A stretch of 64,000 bases of DNA from Lasiosphaeris hirsuta (Eukaryota > Ascomycota > Sordariomycetes > Sordariales > Lasiosphaeriaceae), in NCBI GenBank assembly GCA_030549175.1, contig JAUKUA010000005.1, positions 1,860,001 through 1,924,000 on the forward strand, written 5' to 3'. Shown piece by piece: positions 36,921-47,349 of this stretch. Under the pieces are notes generated by a model, which worked only from the letters and a program-made list of their open reading frames with translations, was not told the origin of the DNA and ran no database searches. Positions within the stretch are counted from its first letter, which is position 1, and each line of letters starts with the position of its first letter. A program made the position numbers and the translations under genes.

Positions 36921-38676
36921 ATGAAGGGAGATATCGACTACTCGCTCTATTTGGTGACGGACTCGACACCGGCGATTCTCAAAGGCAGGGATCTTGTCGA
37001 TGTCGTCGAAGCAGCCGTCAAAGGCGGCGTCGGTTGCGTGCAGCTCCGTGACAAGACCGGCGATACAGCCGAGCTGACCTCGATAGCTCGTCGGTTGCAC
37101 GAGGTAACCCGAAAATACCGGGTGCCCCTGCTCATCAACGATCGCGTTGATGTGGCCCTGGCCGTCCGATGCGAGGGTGTCCATATCGGCCAGGACGATA
37201 TGGGTGAGTGAGGCATTTTGCTCTCCCCGACTCTTGGGTCTAGCTAACTTGGGCCGTAGAGCTTGCAGTGGCAAGGCAGCTACTAGGGCCGGATGCTGTC
37301 ATTGGTGTCACGGTCAGCACCGTCGAGGAAGCCCTGCGAGCTTGTGAAGGCGGCGCTGATTATCTTGGCATCGGCACCGTCTATGCGACAGCAACGTGAG
37401 AGGCTGCGCTGCTACCTAGTTTGTTTATGGGGGCCAAAGCTAACGGCGATGCCAGAAAGACCAACACCAAGAACATCATTGGGGCTGCAGGCGTGCAGGA
37501 GATACTCGGTGCCATCGCCGAAGTTGGGGCTTCGGTTCAGACTGTGTGTATCGGAGGCATCGACGAGAGCAATGTTCAGCGGATCCTCTACCAAAGCGGC
37601 TCCCCCCAAAAGGCCCTTGATGGTGTGGCACTGGTGAGCGCCATTGTAGGCGTGCCGGATCCCGAAGCTGCAGCGAGGAATCTGCTGTCGCTGGTCAAGA
37701 CGCATGCCGACTCCTATAAGACGCCGACCAGGACGGAGTCTGATACCGTCATCCGAAGTGACTTTGGATTATTCGTGCCGGCAATCATCAAGAAAATACA
37801 TGGCAACACGCCGCTGTCGCACAACATGACCAACTTGGTATGGGCCCTGGTTTCCGGCGTGTTGCCACTTTGGCTGCTGACTTTTGGATATAGGTGGTGC
37901 AAAACTTCGCGGCCAACGTCGCCCTGGCCATTGGCGCGTCGCCCATCATGGCAAACTACGGAGAGGAAGCCGCTGATTTATGCAAGCTTGGGGGGTCCCT
38001 TGTTATCAATATGGGCAGTGTCGACCCAGTTGGGCTCGCGAATTACGTGAAGGCACTGAAGGCTTACAATATCGCACGCCAGCCCGTGGTGTTTGATCCT
38101 GTCGGAGCTGGCGCTACCGCGGTGCGGCGTGCGGCTGTCAAGACGATAATGGCTGAAGGCTACCTTGACGTCATCAAAGGCAACGAGGGCGAGATTAGAA
38201 CGGTATGGGGCAACCATGAGGCACAACAACGGGGTGTCGATAGTTCCAGCACCCTCGACACAGACCAAAAGACGGCTTTGGTGGCGGCGCTCGCGACGCG
38301 CGAGAAGAACGTCATCATCATGACAGGAAAGTCGGACTTCGTTAGCGATGGCCAGCGGACGTTCAGGATTGACAATGGGCACGAGTATCTTGGCGCCGTC
38401 ACAGGCACCGGGTGCGTCCTAGGTACCGCCATTTCGGCCGCGATTGCTGTTTACGAGGAGGACAAGCTTGAGGCAGCAGTTGCGGCCATGCTGCTCTTCG
38501 AGATTGCGGCGGAAGTAGCTGCCGCACGGGCCGATGTCAAGGGGCCGGGGACGTTTTTGCCAGCTTTCCTTGATGAATTATACAACCTCCGGCAAGCTAC
38601 GGCAAGAGGTGAAGTTGGGTGGTTGCAGAGGGCGAAGATGACTTCGGTAGCCAAACGTGAAAATACCGGGTCATAG
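36921..38676 (+). CDS. THI6: Bifunctional thiamine-phosphate synthase / hydroxyethylthiazole kinase
   Basis: Cytosolic thiamine enzyme. The N-terminal half couples HMP-PP with thiazole phosphate to thiamine phosphate, and the C-terminal half phosphorylates hydroxyethylthiazole. Exons 36921-37203, 37260-37395, 37456-37837 and 37894-38676 give 527 residues. The N domain shows CVQLRDK, LLINDRVDVALAV, GVHIGQDD, YLGIGTVYATATKTNT and GGIDESN. The C domain starts near THI-kinase motif HNMTNLVVQNFAANVALAIG and shows VVFDPVGAGAT, KGNEGEI and VTGTGCVLGTAISA. Junctions restore QDDM-E-LAVARQLL, YATA-T-KTNTKNIIG and HNMTNL-VVQNFAAN; branch points are GCTAAC, GCTAAC and GCTGAC. Length and domain order match yeast Thi6. 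Confidence 0.95.
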
Positions 38677-39058
38677 GCCGAGCTCGAAATAAGGAAACTT
38701 TTTTTTTTCTTTTTTTTTTTTTCGTCTACGGCTATTGCCCCTCATCAAAATCGGGAGTGCTCGGCTGGCATGGCCTGTGTCTTAGCTCAGCCTCTGTTTC
38801 GGCTCTCGCAACGTTGAAATGCGGGGCAGCCAGCATCTTTCCCCACGTGTGCTGCCGGGCTCCCGTTGCCCCGCCTCAAGGGCCACCCCAGATCCGAACA
38901 CAAGACAAAGTACCGAGTATCCCTCGTAGTCACTCAACATATGAGCTCGCTGAAAACATACACCAGGACACTCGCTGTCCTACGCCCAAGGCAATTGACC
39001 CAGATTGCACGCCCCATTGGCACCCTCCACCCCCTTTGCGAAAGCCAGAGCACTCACC
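38677..39058. other. Intergenic: THI6 terminator and isochorismatase-gene promoter
   Basis: 382 bp with a poly-T tract right after the THI6 stop (38700-38722) that may help 3'-end formation, followed by the promoter and leader of the next gene. Confidence 0.5.
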
Positions 39059-39882
39059 ATGGCCTCCCCACCACCCGAGCGGCGGTTCAGTACGTCATGA
39101 TTTGTTTTGTTCAAGCTCTGCTCCCACTAACCGTCGTTGACAGAGAACCCAGCCATCTTGTCGGTCCTCCTCAAGACCACACCATCATCACCTATCTCTT
39201 AACTAAAATCCCTCGCACAGCGTCTGCGACATCCAAGAGAAATTCCGCCCCGCCATCTTCGAATTCGACAAAGTGTCCGTCCCCCCCCCCCCCCCCCCCC
39301 CAAAATCCCCTGCCCTTCACCACCCCCACACTAACCCCCTATCCAAACCCCGCCCACAGCGTCAGCACAACCACTAAACTCCTCCGCGCCGGCGGCGCGC
39401 TCCAAATCCCCGTCTACGTGACGACGCAAAACCGCGCCCGCCTGGGCGACACCGTCCCTGAGCTGCAGCCCCTCCTCGGCCCCGCTCTCGCCAACGCCGA
39501 CAAGACTCGGTTCTCCATGTGGATCCCACCCATCTCCGCGGCGCCACAGTTCGCCTCGACCCCGGCCGAGGTCGCCATCGTTGGCATCGAGTCCCACATC
39601 TGCGTGACCCAGACCGCTCTCGACCTCCTCGCCGCTGGTCATCGCGTGTACGTCCTCGCCGACGGGGTCAGCAGCGTCAACCGCGACGAGATCCCCATTG
39701 CGCTGGCGCGGCTGCGGGCCGCGGGCGCTACCGTCACGACCAGCGAGAGCTGGGTCTACGAGTGCATGGGGGACGCGGCGGTGCCCGAGTTCAGGGCGAT
39801 TGTGGCGCTTGTCAAGGATACAGCGCTAGATACCAAGGCAGCGCTCCAGGGGCTGCTGGGTACGCCTGTGTCAAAGATGTGA
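39059..39882 (+). CDS. Isochorismatase-family cysteine hydrolase
   Basis: Small Rossmann-like hydrolase of the isochorismatase superfamily, with no signal peptide. Exons 39059-39089, 39144-39159, 39221-39274 and 39360-39882 give 207 residues. The second exon is only 16 nt. Joined exons read MASPPPERRF-K-NPAIF-VCDIQEKF and EFDKV-VSTTTKLLRAGG. The catalytic triad is visible: Asp in VCDIQEKF, Lys in NADKTRFSMW and Cys in ESHICVTQTALDLL. The protein resembles the ISOC1/YcaC-like group, whose physiological substrates are mostly unknown. Introns 2 and 3 have the uncommon donors GTCGGT and GTCCGT, and intron 3 contains a 21-C run (39281-39301) that is prone to sequencing error but lies outside coding DNA. 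Confidence 0.88.
39281..39301. repeat. Homopolymer C run (21)
   Basis: Uninterrupted C tract inside intron 3 of the isochorismatase-family gene, seven bases after the 5' splice site. Its length may be inexact in the assembly. Confidence 0.8.
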
Positions 39883-40152
39883 CGGAGAGAAGGATCATTC
39901 TCGCCTATCCAACGTGCTTACCGTTTAGGTGTTTTACCATGTACAAGCGTCGTTATCATCATGCTTCGTGCTGCTAATATCATATATTTTTTTGTCTTTG
40001 CTTCTGTTGACTTGCTAACTACCTCGGCACTTCTTAGTATATGATGACGCTGCTCTTTGGGTGTAAGTAATAATCATGACGGTATCCCGCTCTCTCTCCT
40101 CGCTCCGTCAAATCCCTTCTTTCCTCCAGGGACCGCCCAGCTTGCCCTTCTT

Positions 40153-42114
40153 CTAGTCAGCCCCAGCCGGAGGCGGCTTCTTCGAGCCTATCCAGGAGAA
40201 TGCAGATGCGCTCCCGAGTGGGTTATTCGCCGACCGGGGAGCCGAGGACTTGCTGCCGGCCTCATGGCTACCAGCAGGCGCAGGAGACTGCAGTCTGCCG
40301 TCACCGATACCCCCAAACGGATTGGGTTGGTTGACGGTACTGGCACTTGTATTGCGTTTTGCTGCCCCCCAGGTGCTGCCGTTGCTGCTATTGTTGCTAG
40401 AGTCTGCCTGGCCTTTGCGCCGCTGTTCCCCACTAGATCGTGATGCTGGTGCGGGCTCGTAGGCCGTCCCCGTCCTAGCAGACGGTGAGCTGCTTGATTT
40501 TGTTGGCCTTAAAACCTTCATACTGCGTGCCCTCGGAGCAGGTTGATATCCGCTCAAAGGCGGCGTGCTGTCCCGCGGTCCGTTGTCGCCACTAATAGCA
40601 GTCTGCCTCCACGGGGCTTTGATGACCGAACTTGGCTCCCGGCGACTGCCATCTGTTGACCTACTACGGCCTTCCTTATTGCTACCACCTTCATGCAAGG
40701 ACGACTCCACAAGATGCTTTTCGCCTTCCCCACCGCTCTCAGACGTAACACTCGTGGCCGCGGTGGTTTTGGCTGCTTGGCCTGGCTGGCTCGTAGGTGA
40801 CAACAACCCCTCGGAGCTATTCTCTCCGGACTTTGGTTCCGAGGAGCCTAGCTCTCCAACATCCTGAACGGATCCCTTTCCAGACCTATCGCCCGAAACG
40901 AACTCTGGCGCAGCGGCATTCAACCTAGGCCTATCTGGGATAATGTTGGCCGTGGTGAGATTTTTGAATATGGCATCATTCTCGGGGCGCGCAAACGGGA
41001 CAGAAATCTTGGCGCGATCATTACCATACAAAGTCATCGAGTTCTGAGAAAGGAGCAGGTCGGCACTATGCAACCTTAAAGTGTGGCTACCTATGAAGAC
41101 GCGGATGCTCTTCGCGGCGCCCAGGGGCTCTTGCTGCTCCATACCTGTCACTTCAAAATAACAAGTGATGTTTGGTAGTTGCTGGCTTGAGCTTGTGGAT
41201 CTCGAGTTGGACTGGATCACCCGAGCCTCAAAGAAGAAAATGGTGAGGGTAATTCTGTGAGCGCCATCCGGGTCCCTCTGAATGTCGGTGACTAGGTCGA
41301 GCTCTTTAAGTAATGAGTAGTCGACGGTGGACTTCTGGGATCCGGTGCAAACGACGGCGTAAAGCAGGCCGCTGTTGGTAAAATCAGTGGTTAGCCAACA
41401 GCGTATGATGGATGGGGGAGAGCCCAATATGTGGAGTCCCGGGGCGGGCTCCTGATAGTCGATTGGGGAGTCGTCGTCATCGTCCCCTATCATAAAGTTG
41501 GTATCGAGTCCGAGGCTGCTTGCCCGACCCGATACGCCAGAGTGCATGGAGTGAACAGAATGGCCAGCTGAGCTATGCCTTCCATCGGATTTGTGGGACA
41601 GCGACCGCTCCATCATCTGGTGCCCTCCCATGCCACTACTCGGGCGGATGGGACCAAAGTCGCCAGAGTGGCGACCGCTATGCGCGCCCCAGTTCGCCCC
41701 TTGTAGGGCACTTTCATCGAATCGAACACTATTGGCCCTCGACGCTGCCCCTCTCCGTATCGGCTCATCCTCGGCGTCAAGCTGCAGGCCCCTAAGTAGG
41801 GTGTGGCTCTCGTCAAAGTCATCACCGTCACTAAACACTTCGGTGTGGGACATGTGTACCGGGCCTGGGAAACAATTAGCTACAGGTGGGAGAACAAAGG
41901 GCCGTAGAGAAGCATGCTGACCGTGCTGAGGTGTACCGCCGATGGCACTCGGAAAGGGTGAGTTCCACACCGACTTCAGGGCGGCATCGTCAGCCTGACG
42001 TCTCTCCAGCAGTCGCAGTCTCTCGGAATGGCTATGCTGGATGGAATTAACGCGCTTCAACTCCATCTGAACATCGTGAAATTCGTCGCGAGTAATGCTG
42101 AAACGTGGATCCAT
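40153..42114 (-). CDS. Conserved fungal protein of unknown function
   Basis: Single-exon gene, 653 residues from MDPRFSITRDEF. The ATG at 42228 is in frame and would add 38 Pro/Ala/His-rich residues, which look less like protein than the chosen start. Order of parts: a short coiled-coil-like helix (about residues 8-40, VQMELKRVNSIQHSHSERLRLLE), a Ser/His-rich linker, a globular block of roughly 170 residues from APGLHILGSPPSIIRCWL to AIFKNLTTANIIPDRP rich in beta-type patterns (TLTIFFFEARV, ITCYFEVTGM), and a long disordered Ser/Pro tail. I see no ubiquitin-protease catalytic motif, although similar fungal proteins have, as I recall, sometimes carried that label. No function is proposed. Convergent with the isochorismatase-family gene. 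Confidence 0.8.
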   Translation of the reverse strand: MDPRFSITRDEFHDVQMELKRVNSIQHSHSERLRLLERRQADDAALKSVWNSPFPSAIGGTPQHGQHASLRPFVLPPVANCFPGPVHMSHTEVFSDGDDFDESHTLLRGLQLDAEDEPIRRGAASRANSVRFDESALQGANWGAHSGRHSGDFGPIRPSSGMGGHQMMERSLSHKSDGRHSSAGHSVHSMHSGVSGRASSLGLDTNFMIGDDDDDSPIDYQEPAPGLHILGSPPSIIRCWLTTDFTNSGLLYAVVCTGSQKSTVDYSLLKELDLVTDIQRDPDGAHRITLTIFFFEARVIQSNSRSTSSSQQLPNITCYFEVTGMEQQEPLGAAKSIRVFIGSHTLRLHSADLLLSQNSMTLYGNDRAKISVPFARPENDAIFKNLTTANIIPDRPRLNAAAPEFVSGDRSGKGSVQDVGELGSSEPKSGENSSEGLLSPTSQPGQAAKTTAATSVTSESGGEGEKHLVESSLHEGGSNKEGRSRSTDGSRREPSSVIKAPWRQTAISGDNGPRDSTPPLSGYQPAPRARSMKVLRPTKSSSSPSARTGTAYEPAPASRSSGEQRRKGQADSSNNSSNGSTWGAAKRNTSASTVNQPNPFGGIGDGRLQSPAPAGSHEAGSKSSAPRSANNPLGSASAFSWIGSKKPPPAGAD

Positions 42115-43691
42115 ACCCAGACACTGAGCGAAGGAGGGGGCGGCTGTGAAGGGTGCGGCCAGGATGAGAGGGAGGCGGTGTGGGGCCGGATGGGTGTGTT
42201 GCGGCTCAGCGTAGACACAGCTTCCCATGTGGGCACGCCTTGATGGCGATGGGAGTCGCGGTCTCGCAGGCTCGGGGCGACTTCTGTCTGTCCAACCTCA
42301 ATCTTTGAAATATCAAATATCGAGGTCCACCATCCCCCACATCGCTCGCGAAGACCGCCAGGTCCCTCCGCGATGGGGCGCCCTCGCAATCGATAGTTTG
42401 TTCAGGGCGAGGATACCAGTACGCAACAGACGTAGTGGGGCTTATGTCGACGACGTGGGGGAGGGGCTGGGGCTCGTTTGGAAACCGGGCGGGTGCTGGC
42501 AGGCGGAACTGTGGGGTATGGGCTTCGTCGTTGAGGATACTCGATTGAATTATGTCGAGGTCGACACCGCAGCGTGCGTGTGCAAGAGACGGTGGGCTTC
42601 GATGCTGTGTAATAGGCGAGTGGTTGGTCTAAAGTGGCCCAATTTCGGAATGGGAGTGTGTGGCCAAAGGAATGTGAAGTCGATGTCGTGGGAGGGGGTG
42701 AGCACCGAGCACCAACTGAGGTTAGGGGGGGGGATTCGGCTGATGGCGGCCAGACAATTGGTAAGGGATATCAGACGAGCAGTGTGCCGATCGGCAAGAG
42801 CCTCTTCTTGGGAAGCAAGCTTCAAAAAGGGTACGCACGTGGGTGTGTATGCTGTCGTGTGTACGTCGGCGTGATTGTGCCAGAGGCTCGCGGCCGAGAA
42901 CGAGGGTGAGGAACAAAGCGTGGGTCAGCCGCCGGGGCAAAGCCGTAGATGTGCAAGCGAGAGGCTGGGGAATGCTAGTTGGTGCCGTCTGTAGGTAGTG
43001 TTTGGTGTTGGGTAATATATCGCCGGTGGGTCGCGGGCGCGCAGAAACAGAGTTCAAACTGCTTCTTGATGATGAGCGTGCAAGGGTTGTGGTTTCGTCA
43101 AGGTCTATTTTCGCTTGGTTGGAAACGTCCAATCGCTTGCCCGCAAGTTTTGGTGTTTGAAGTGCTGCCCAGGACGCTGCTGGCTGGGAATGGCTGCGGA
43201 AAGGGAGGCTAGTAATTGCCTGCTGCCTGCCCGTGTTGTCCGTGCTGCCCACCTGCCCTGGTGTCCCACGTGTATGACTAAGCACTTTGAATATCCAGGC
43301 AACTGTCGAATGTGCAGCATTCCGCTGACCACAGTTGGAGATGTTGGAGACGGCGCACAGGCCGCGATACGGTCAGCAATGGTGGTTGGCGAGGACAAAA
43401 ATCCCAGGCGAGGATCTTGTGTCCTCTGGCGTGTTTCGTTCCTGAACGTCCATCGGTCGAAGTACAGACATTCAGTACAACTACAGTCTTGACAACCTGG
43501 GATGCATGTATGTGTGAGCCCAGCCTGCTCTCTCAAAAGCTCTAGTAATGCCTGTCAACGCCCTCGATGATCAATGACTAGGCTACCAAACAAACGGGAG
43601 TAGCTGTTCGTCTTTCTGCTGCTTTGCACACCCAATCCACCCAGACGGACAGAGTCGATGCTCTGAAACGAAAAACCTCCAGGGATACGGT
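42115..43691. other. Intergenic upstream of the unknown-function gene
   Basis: 1.58 kb between two minus-strand genes. It holds the promoter and probable leader of the unknown-function gene and the 3' flank of the esterase gene. The 187-codon minus frame at 42722-43285 has no recognisable domain. Confidence 0.6.
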
Positions 43692-44718
43692 CTATAACTG
43701 AGCCTGCTCGTCTTCATCCAGCCACGGCGCCGCATGCCAGTCAGGAAACACATAGCCGGCCTTCTCTTCGTCGGGCGTGCCCTTCCACTCGGAGCCTACG
43801 TGTGGCTGCACGATGCTGTAGAAGATGCGGTATGACTCGGCACTCATATGCAACCCATCCGGCAGCATGTGCTCGAGATGGCCGCGCACTCCACTCTCCG
43901 GGTCGCCGAGTGCCGGCCCGCTGGGGTCGAATCCTAGCGTCTTTGCGATGGCAGTGTCCATCAGGGCCTTGTGGAGATCCACCAGCGTGACGCCCTGCTG
44001 GGCCGCCACCTGGCGCACGGCTTCAGAGTAGGCCGCGGAGATTTTGGTATATCGCGTCGCTGAGGCGTGACCTGCCGCCAAGTCAAGCTTGGTTAGCCGG
44101 ATCTCGTCCAGCGGCGGCGGCGTGACCAAAAAGATCTTGGGCTTATGCGCTGCGATGGTGGGGTGCGTAATGATGCTAGCCAGATTGGCCTTGAACCTAT
44201 CCAGCGAGACGTGCTGGTGGTTTGTGGCCAGCGGGACGCAGGCGTCGTTGGCCCCGAACAGGATGAACTGCCCGGCACATGTCAGCGCCGTCACTTGTGT
44301 ACGCGGTGCACGGAGGGAGGGGCAGCTGTGACATACAAGGTACTCAATCTTCGGCCCACCCGGAACCGGCGAGGCAAATATTTGCGGCAGTGCCTTGAGG
44401 GCATTTGACGTGTTGTACCCGGATAGCCCGCGGTTGACGACATCAAACCGACGGTTGCACTCTGGTACAGACGAGAGCAACAGATCAGGATCATTGACAT
44501 GCAAGCTTCAGAGAGTTCGACAACCGGCGCGAGAAGGTTACGCACGAAATTGCAGGGCGGCCTGGAACGAGAAGCCGTCCAACGTCTCGGCGGCACCCTG
44601 GAAGAGCGAGTCGCCGAACAGGACAATCTGCGGATAAGAGACCTGTAGTGGGTTAGTCGAAGAATTATCAGTAACCTCAGCGGTGAGCAGCGAGGGCATC
44701 GAGACACCTTACCGCCAT
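43692..44718 (-). CDS. IAH1: GDSL esterase, isoamyl acetate hydrolase type (Iah1)
   Basis: Cytosolic SGNH/GDSL hydrolase of the group that cleaves acetate esters such as isoamyl acetate. Exons in transcript order are 44718-44713, 44642-44546, 44461-44337 and 44267-43692, giving 267 residues. The first exon is only 6 nt (ATGGCG), followed by a GTAAGG donor. The reconstructed start is MA-VSYPQIVLFGDSLFQGA, which matches the family. Catalytic blocks: GDS in FGDSLFQG, Gly in NRGLSGYNTS, Asn in LFGANDACV, and the Asp/His pair in PDGLHMSAESY. Junctions restore LQF-Q-CNRRFDVVN and GPKIEYL-FILFGAND. No signal peptide. Confidence 0.93.
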
Positions 44719-46085
44719 GGCTAGTGCTTTTTATCTCTTCCTCTTGCGATGGCTCTCCTTGGCCGGCTTGTGGCTCTAACTTCAGAATGAAACTGGACGG
44801 GATGAGACTGGACGAGTGGCACGCAGCACGCGGTTCGCAGCACACAACACAGTGAGGGTAGGGCCGGAGGGCAAGGGCACTTGCCCCCCTCAAATACTAA
44901 GGAGTGCCAGGCATAATTACTCCTGGATCCGAAGTGTCGCGGCGACACGGCACCCAAGGTCCGCCCCACCGCCTTCACTGCTCAACTGCCCATGTGCTGC
45001 TTCATAGGTACGGGAGGTGCTGGGTGCTGGGTGCTGGGTGCCGGGTGCTGGGCACTGGTCCAGCACTGCTGGGCTGATGCCCCACCAGGACCCCCAGAGG
45101 CGGCCTGCCTGTGTTTGTGCGAGGCCGTGGAGGAGGCCGGTTGCAGACACCGTGATACTGCTGCTCGATGCCGCTTGCTGCTTGACCGTATTCAACCGGG
45201 GAGCGGAGAGGTGGACGGCGAGTCGCAGCCAGCTGTAGCCTACAAGCCGTCTCCAGCCGTACATTGCCTTAGTCTGTGCTGCCATGGCCCTGCAGCCATT
45301 CAAAAACTTCCCAGCATCGCTCCAGCGGCCACAGGTGCATGCTGGGAGCGCGCTGGGAGTAAGCCGCAGACAAAACAAACCGCCGATTCGCAAAGGCCAT
45401 CACATGGGGTGTCGTGTCCTGCGACCAGCGAGATGCAGAGCTAAGGTGCCCTTCCCCTCTGGGACGGCTTGCACGGACGGCACAGATGCCAACGCTGAAC
45501 CACGATAGTGGTGCGTTGCGTTATTGGTGAAACCTGTAACCGATGCCCACCGATGCCCACCGATGCCGCTTTGCGCTATGGACTTGGGCCGGGTTTGGGG
45601 CCATGAAATATCTCGGAGCGGTGTCCGTTTTGCTCACCTCTGCAGATCTAGGTCCGGGCTTGGAACATGGCGAATCTGGTATCCCTGTGACATGGCTTGG
45701 AATTCCATTGCTGGCGGTGTCCCCAGCTGGGTCTTGAGACTTGTGCTGGTCAGGTTTGCAAAGGCTGCTACATCATGTCTTTGGTGTCTTCTGCGCTGTC
45801 GTGTGCCCCTCTGCCATGCCTGCCCCTCCGCACATCCTCTGTCTGTGTTCTATGTGCAGCTGCTCCTCAGCAGTGACGAAATAGGCCGCGGGGTCTCCCG
45901 GGTGGGGGATGCCCATGTCACCATTGTGTGTGGGTTGTTGGGACTTGCCAAACTTCCGAAGCTTACCTTATCGATAACCCCCCACCATTACACAACGTCA
46001 CCCGCCACTTACACCATCGCCCTCCAGCCTCAACACCATCCACATTCTCACCATCACATCTTCCTTCTTGCCCCCCATCTCGGAC
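44719..46085. other. Intergenic: IAH1 / LysM-protein divergent promoters
   Basis: 1.37 kb without a supported coding frame. It includes a 7-bp tandem repeat at 45016-45050, and C/T-rich DNA just before the LysM-protein start. Confidence 0.6.
45016..45050 (+). repeat. 7-bp tandem repeat, five units
   Basis: Five copies of GGTGCTG, the fourth with one substitution (GGTGCCG). Non-coding. Confidence 0.85.
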
Positions 46086-47117
46086 ATGCTCACCCTCCAG
46101 GAGCTCCAAAGCCCACAGCAGGCTTCGGGCTGGAAGACGACGGCCTTGGAAGCTTGGTGTTGCACATGCGCGACGCTTCTGTCCGCGGTTCCGCGCGTCA
46201 CAGAATCCGAGAAACCGCTTCCAGACGATCGCACCCTAGAATGCTGCGCGCGTGTGATATGTGGTGATTGTATACATGCACGTCTCCCACAACATCCCTT
46301 TTCCTGATCCCCACGGCCCATTCTGACCCTCCTCGTCCCTTTGCCAAAGCAGAAAAACTACCGCTTTAGGTTCTACTGTCCCTACTGCCAAATCTCCTCC
46401 TCCACCTCGCCCCCCAGCACCTCGGTGCTCCCCCAAGGCCTCAGAGACCCGCCGTCTTACAACGCCGTCACCGCCAGTCCCGCCGCCTCACCACCGTCAT
46501 ACGAGCAGCACCGACCAACAACAATCGCCACTCCCGCCCCCAAAGCCCCCTCCCCTCCCCGTACCATAGACCCAGAGAAAGCAGCGCTCGAAGACGCAGC
46601 AGCCTCTTCCCGCTCCCCCTCTCCCCCTGCTGAAGACACCCTCCACTTCCTGAACCATGAGCACGACACAGTAACATCCCTCTCCCTCCGCTACGGCGTC
46701 CCCGCCGCCGCTCTGCGGCGCGCCAACAATCTAGGAAGCGACCATCTCCTCCAGGGCCGGCGAACGGTCCTGATCCCGGGACACTACTACAAGCGCGGCG
46801 TCAGCTTATCACCGCGACCTATCGAGGGCGAGGAGGAGGAGGCGCGCAAGGCTAAGATTAGGCGATGGATGGTCACCTGCAAAGTGGCCGACTACGAAGT
46901 CGCCGTCTTTTATCTTGAGCAGGCTGGTTACGACTTTTATGATGCTGTTGACGCGTATTTTGCTGACGAGCAGTGGGAGCGGGAAAACCCACTGGACGAG
47001 AATCCACACGACAGCACTGCACAGCTGAGTCGGTTAGCCAGGCGTAGAGGGTTCCTGGGGGGTGTGGGGAAGGGTAGTAAGCTAGTTTCTCGAGGTTGGT
47101 TCTCGAGGGGCTCTTGA
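46086..47117 (+). CDS. Intracellular zinc-finger / LysM domain protein
   Basis: Exons 46086-46277 and 46353-47117 give 318 residues. The N-terminal Cys pairs CCTC..., LECC...ICGDC and, after the junction, CPYCQ look like a RING- or treble-clef-type zinc site that spans the intron. A Pro-rich linker with LPQGLRDPPSY follows, then one LysM domain (HDTVTSLSLRYGVPAAALRRANNL...VLIPG) and a C-terminal helical segment (KADYEVAVFYLEQAGYDFYDAVDAYFADE-like) that resembles a UBA/CUE helix bundle. There is no signal peptide, so this is not a secreted chitin-binding effector. The intron needs a GC donor (CAT/GCACGT) to give CIH-KNYRFRFYCPYCQ; no GT donor in the right phase keeps the zinc ligands. Function unknown. 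Convergent with RSE1, 232 bp apart. Confidence 0.78.
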
Positions 47118-47349
47118 GTAGTATTGTCGCGACGACATACTTCTGCTGATACTTCAATGGGGGTATATAACTTGTTGATTCATCCTTTCCTAATCAAGCC
47201 ACCGGTAGACCTTTGTTCATGACCTCTTCACTGTCATGGGGAATGACGCCTTCCACCATGGAGCACCCGCTATACATATATATAATACAGTACACCATTC
47301 CCAGCCTTATTCCAAAATCATGCTCCCTGACCACCTATCCGACACCCTA

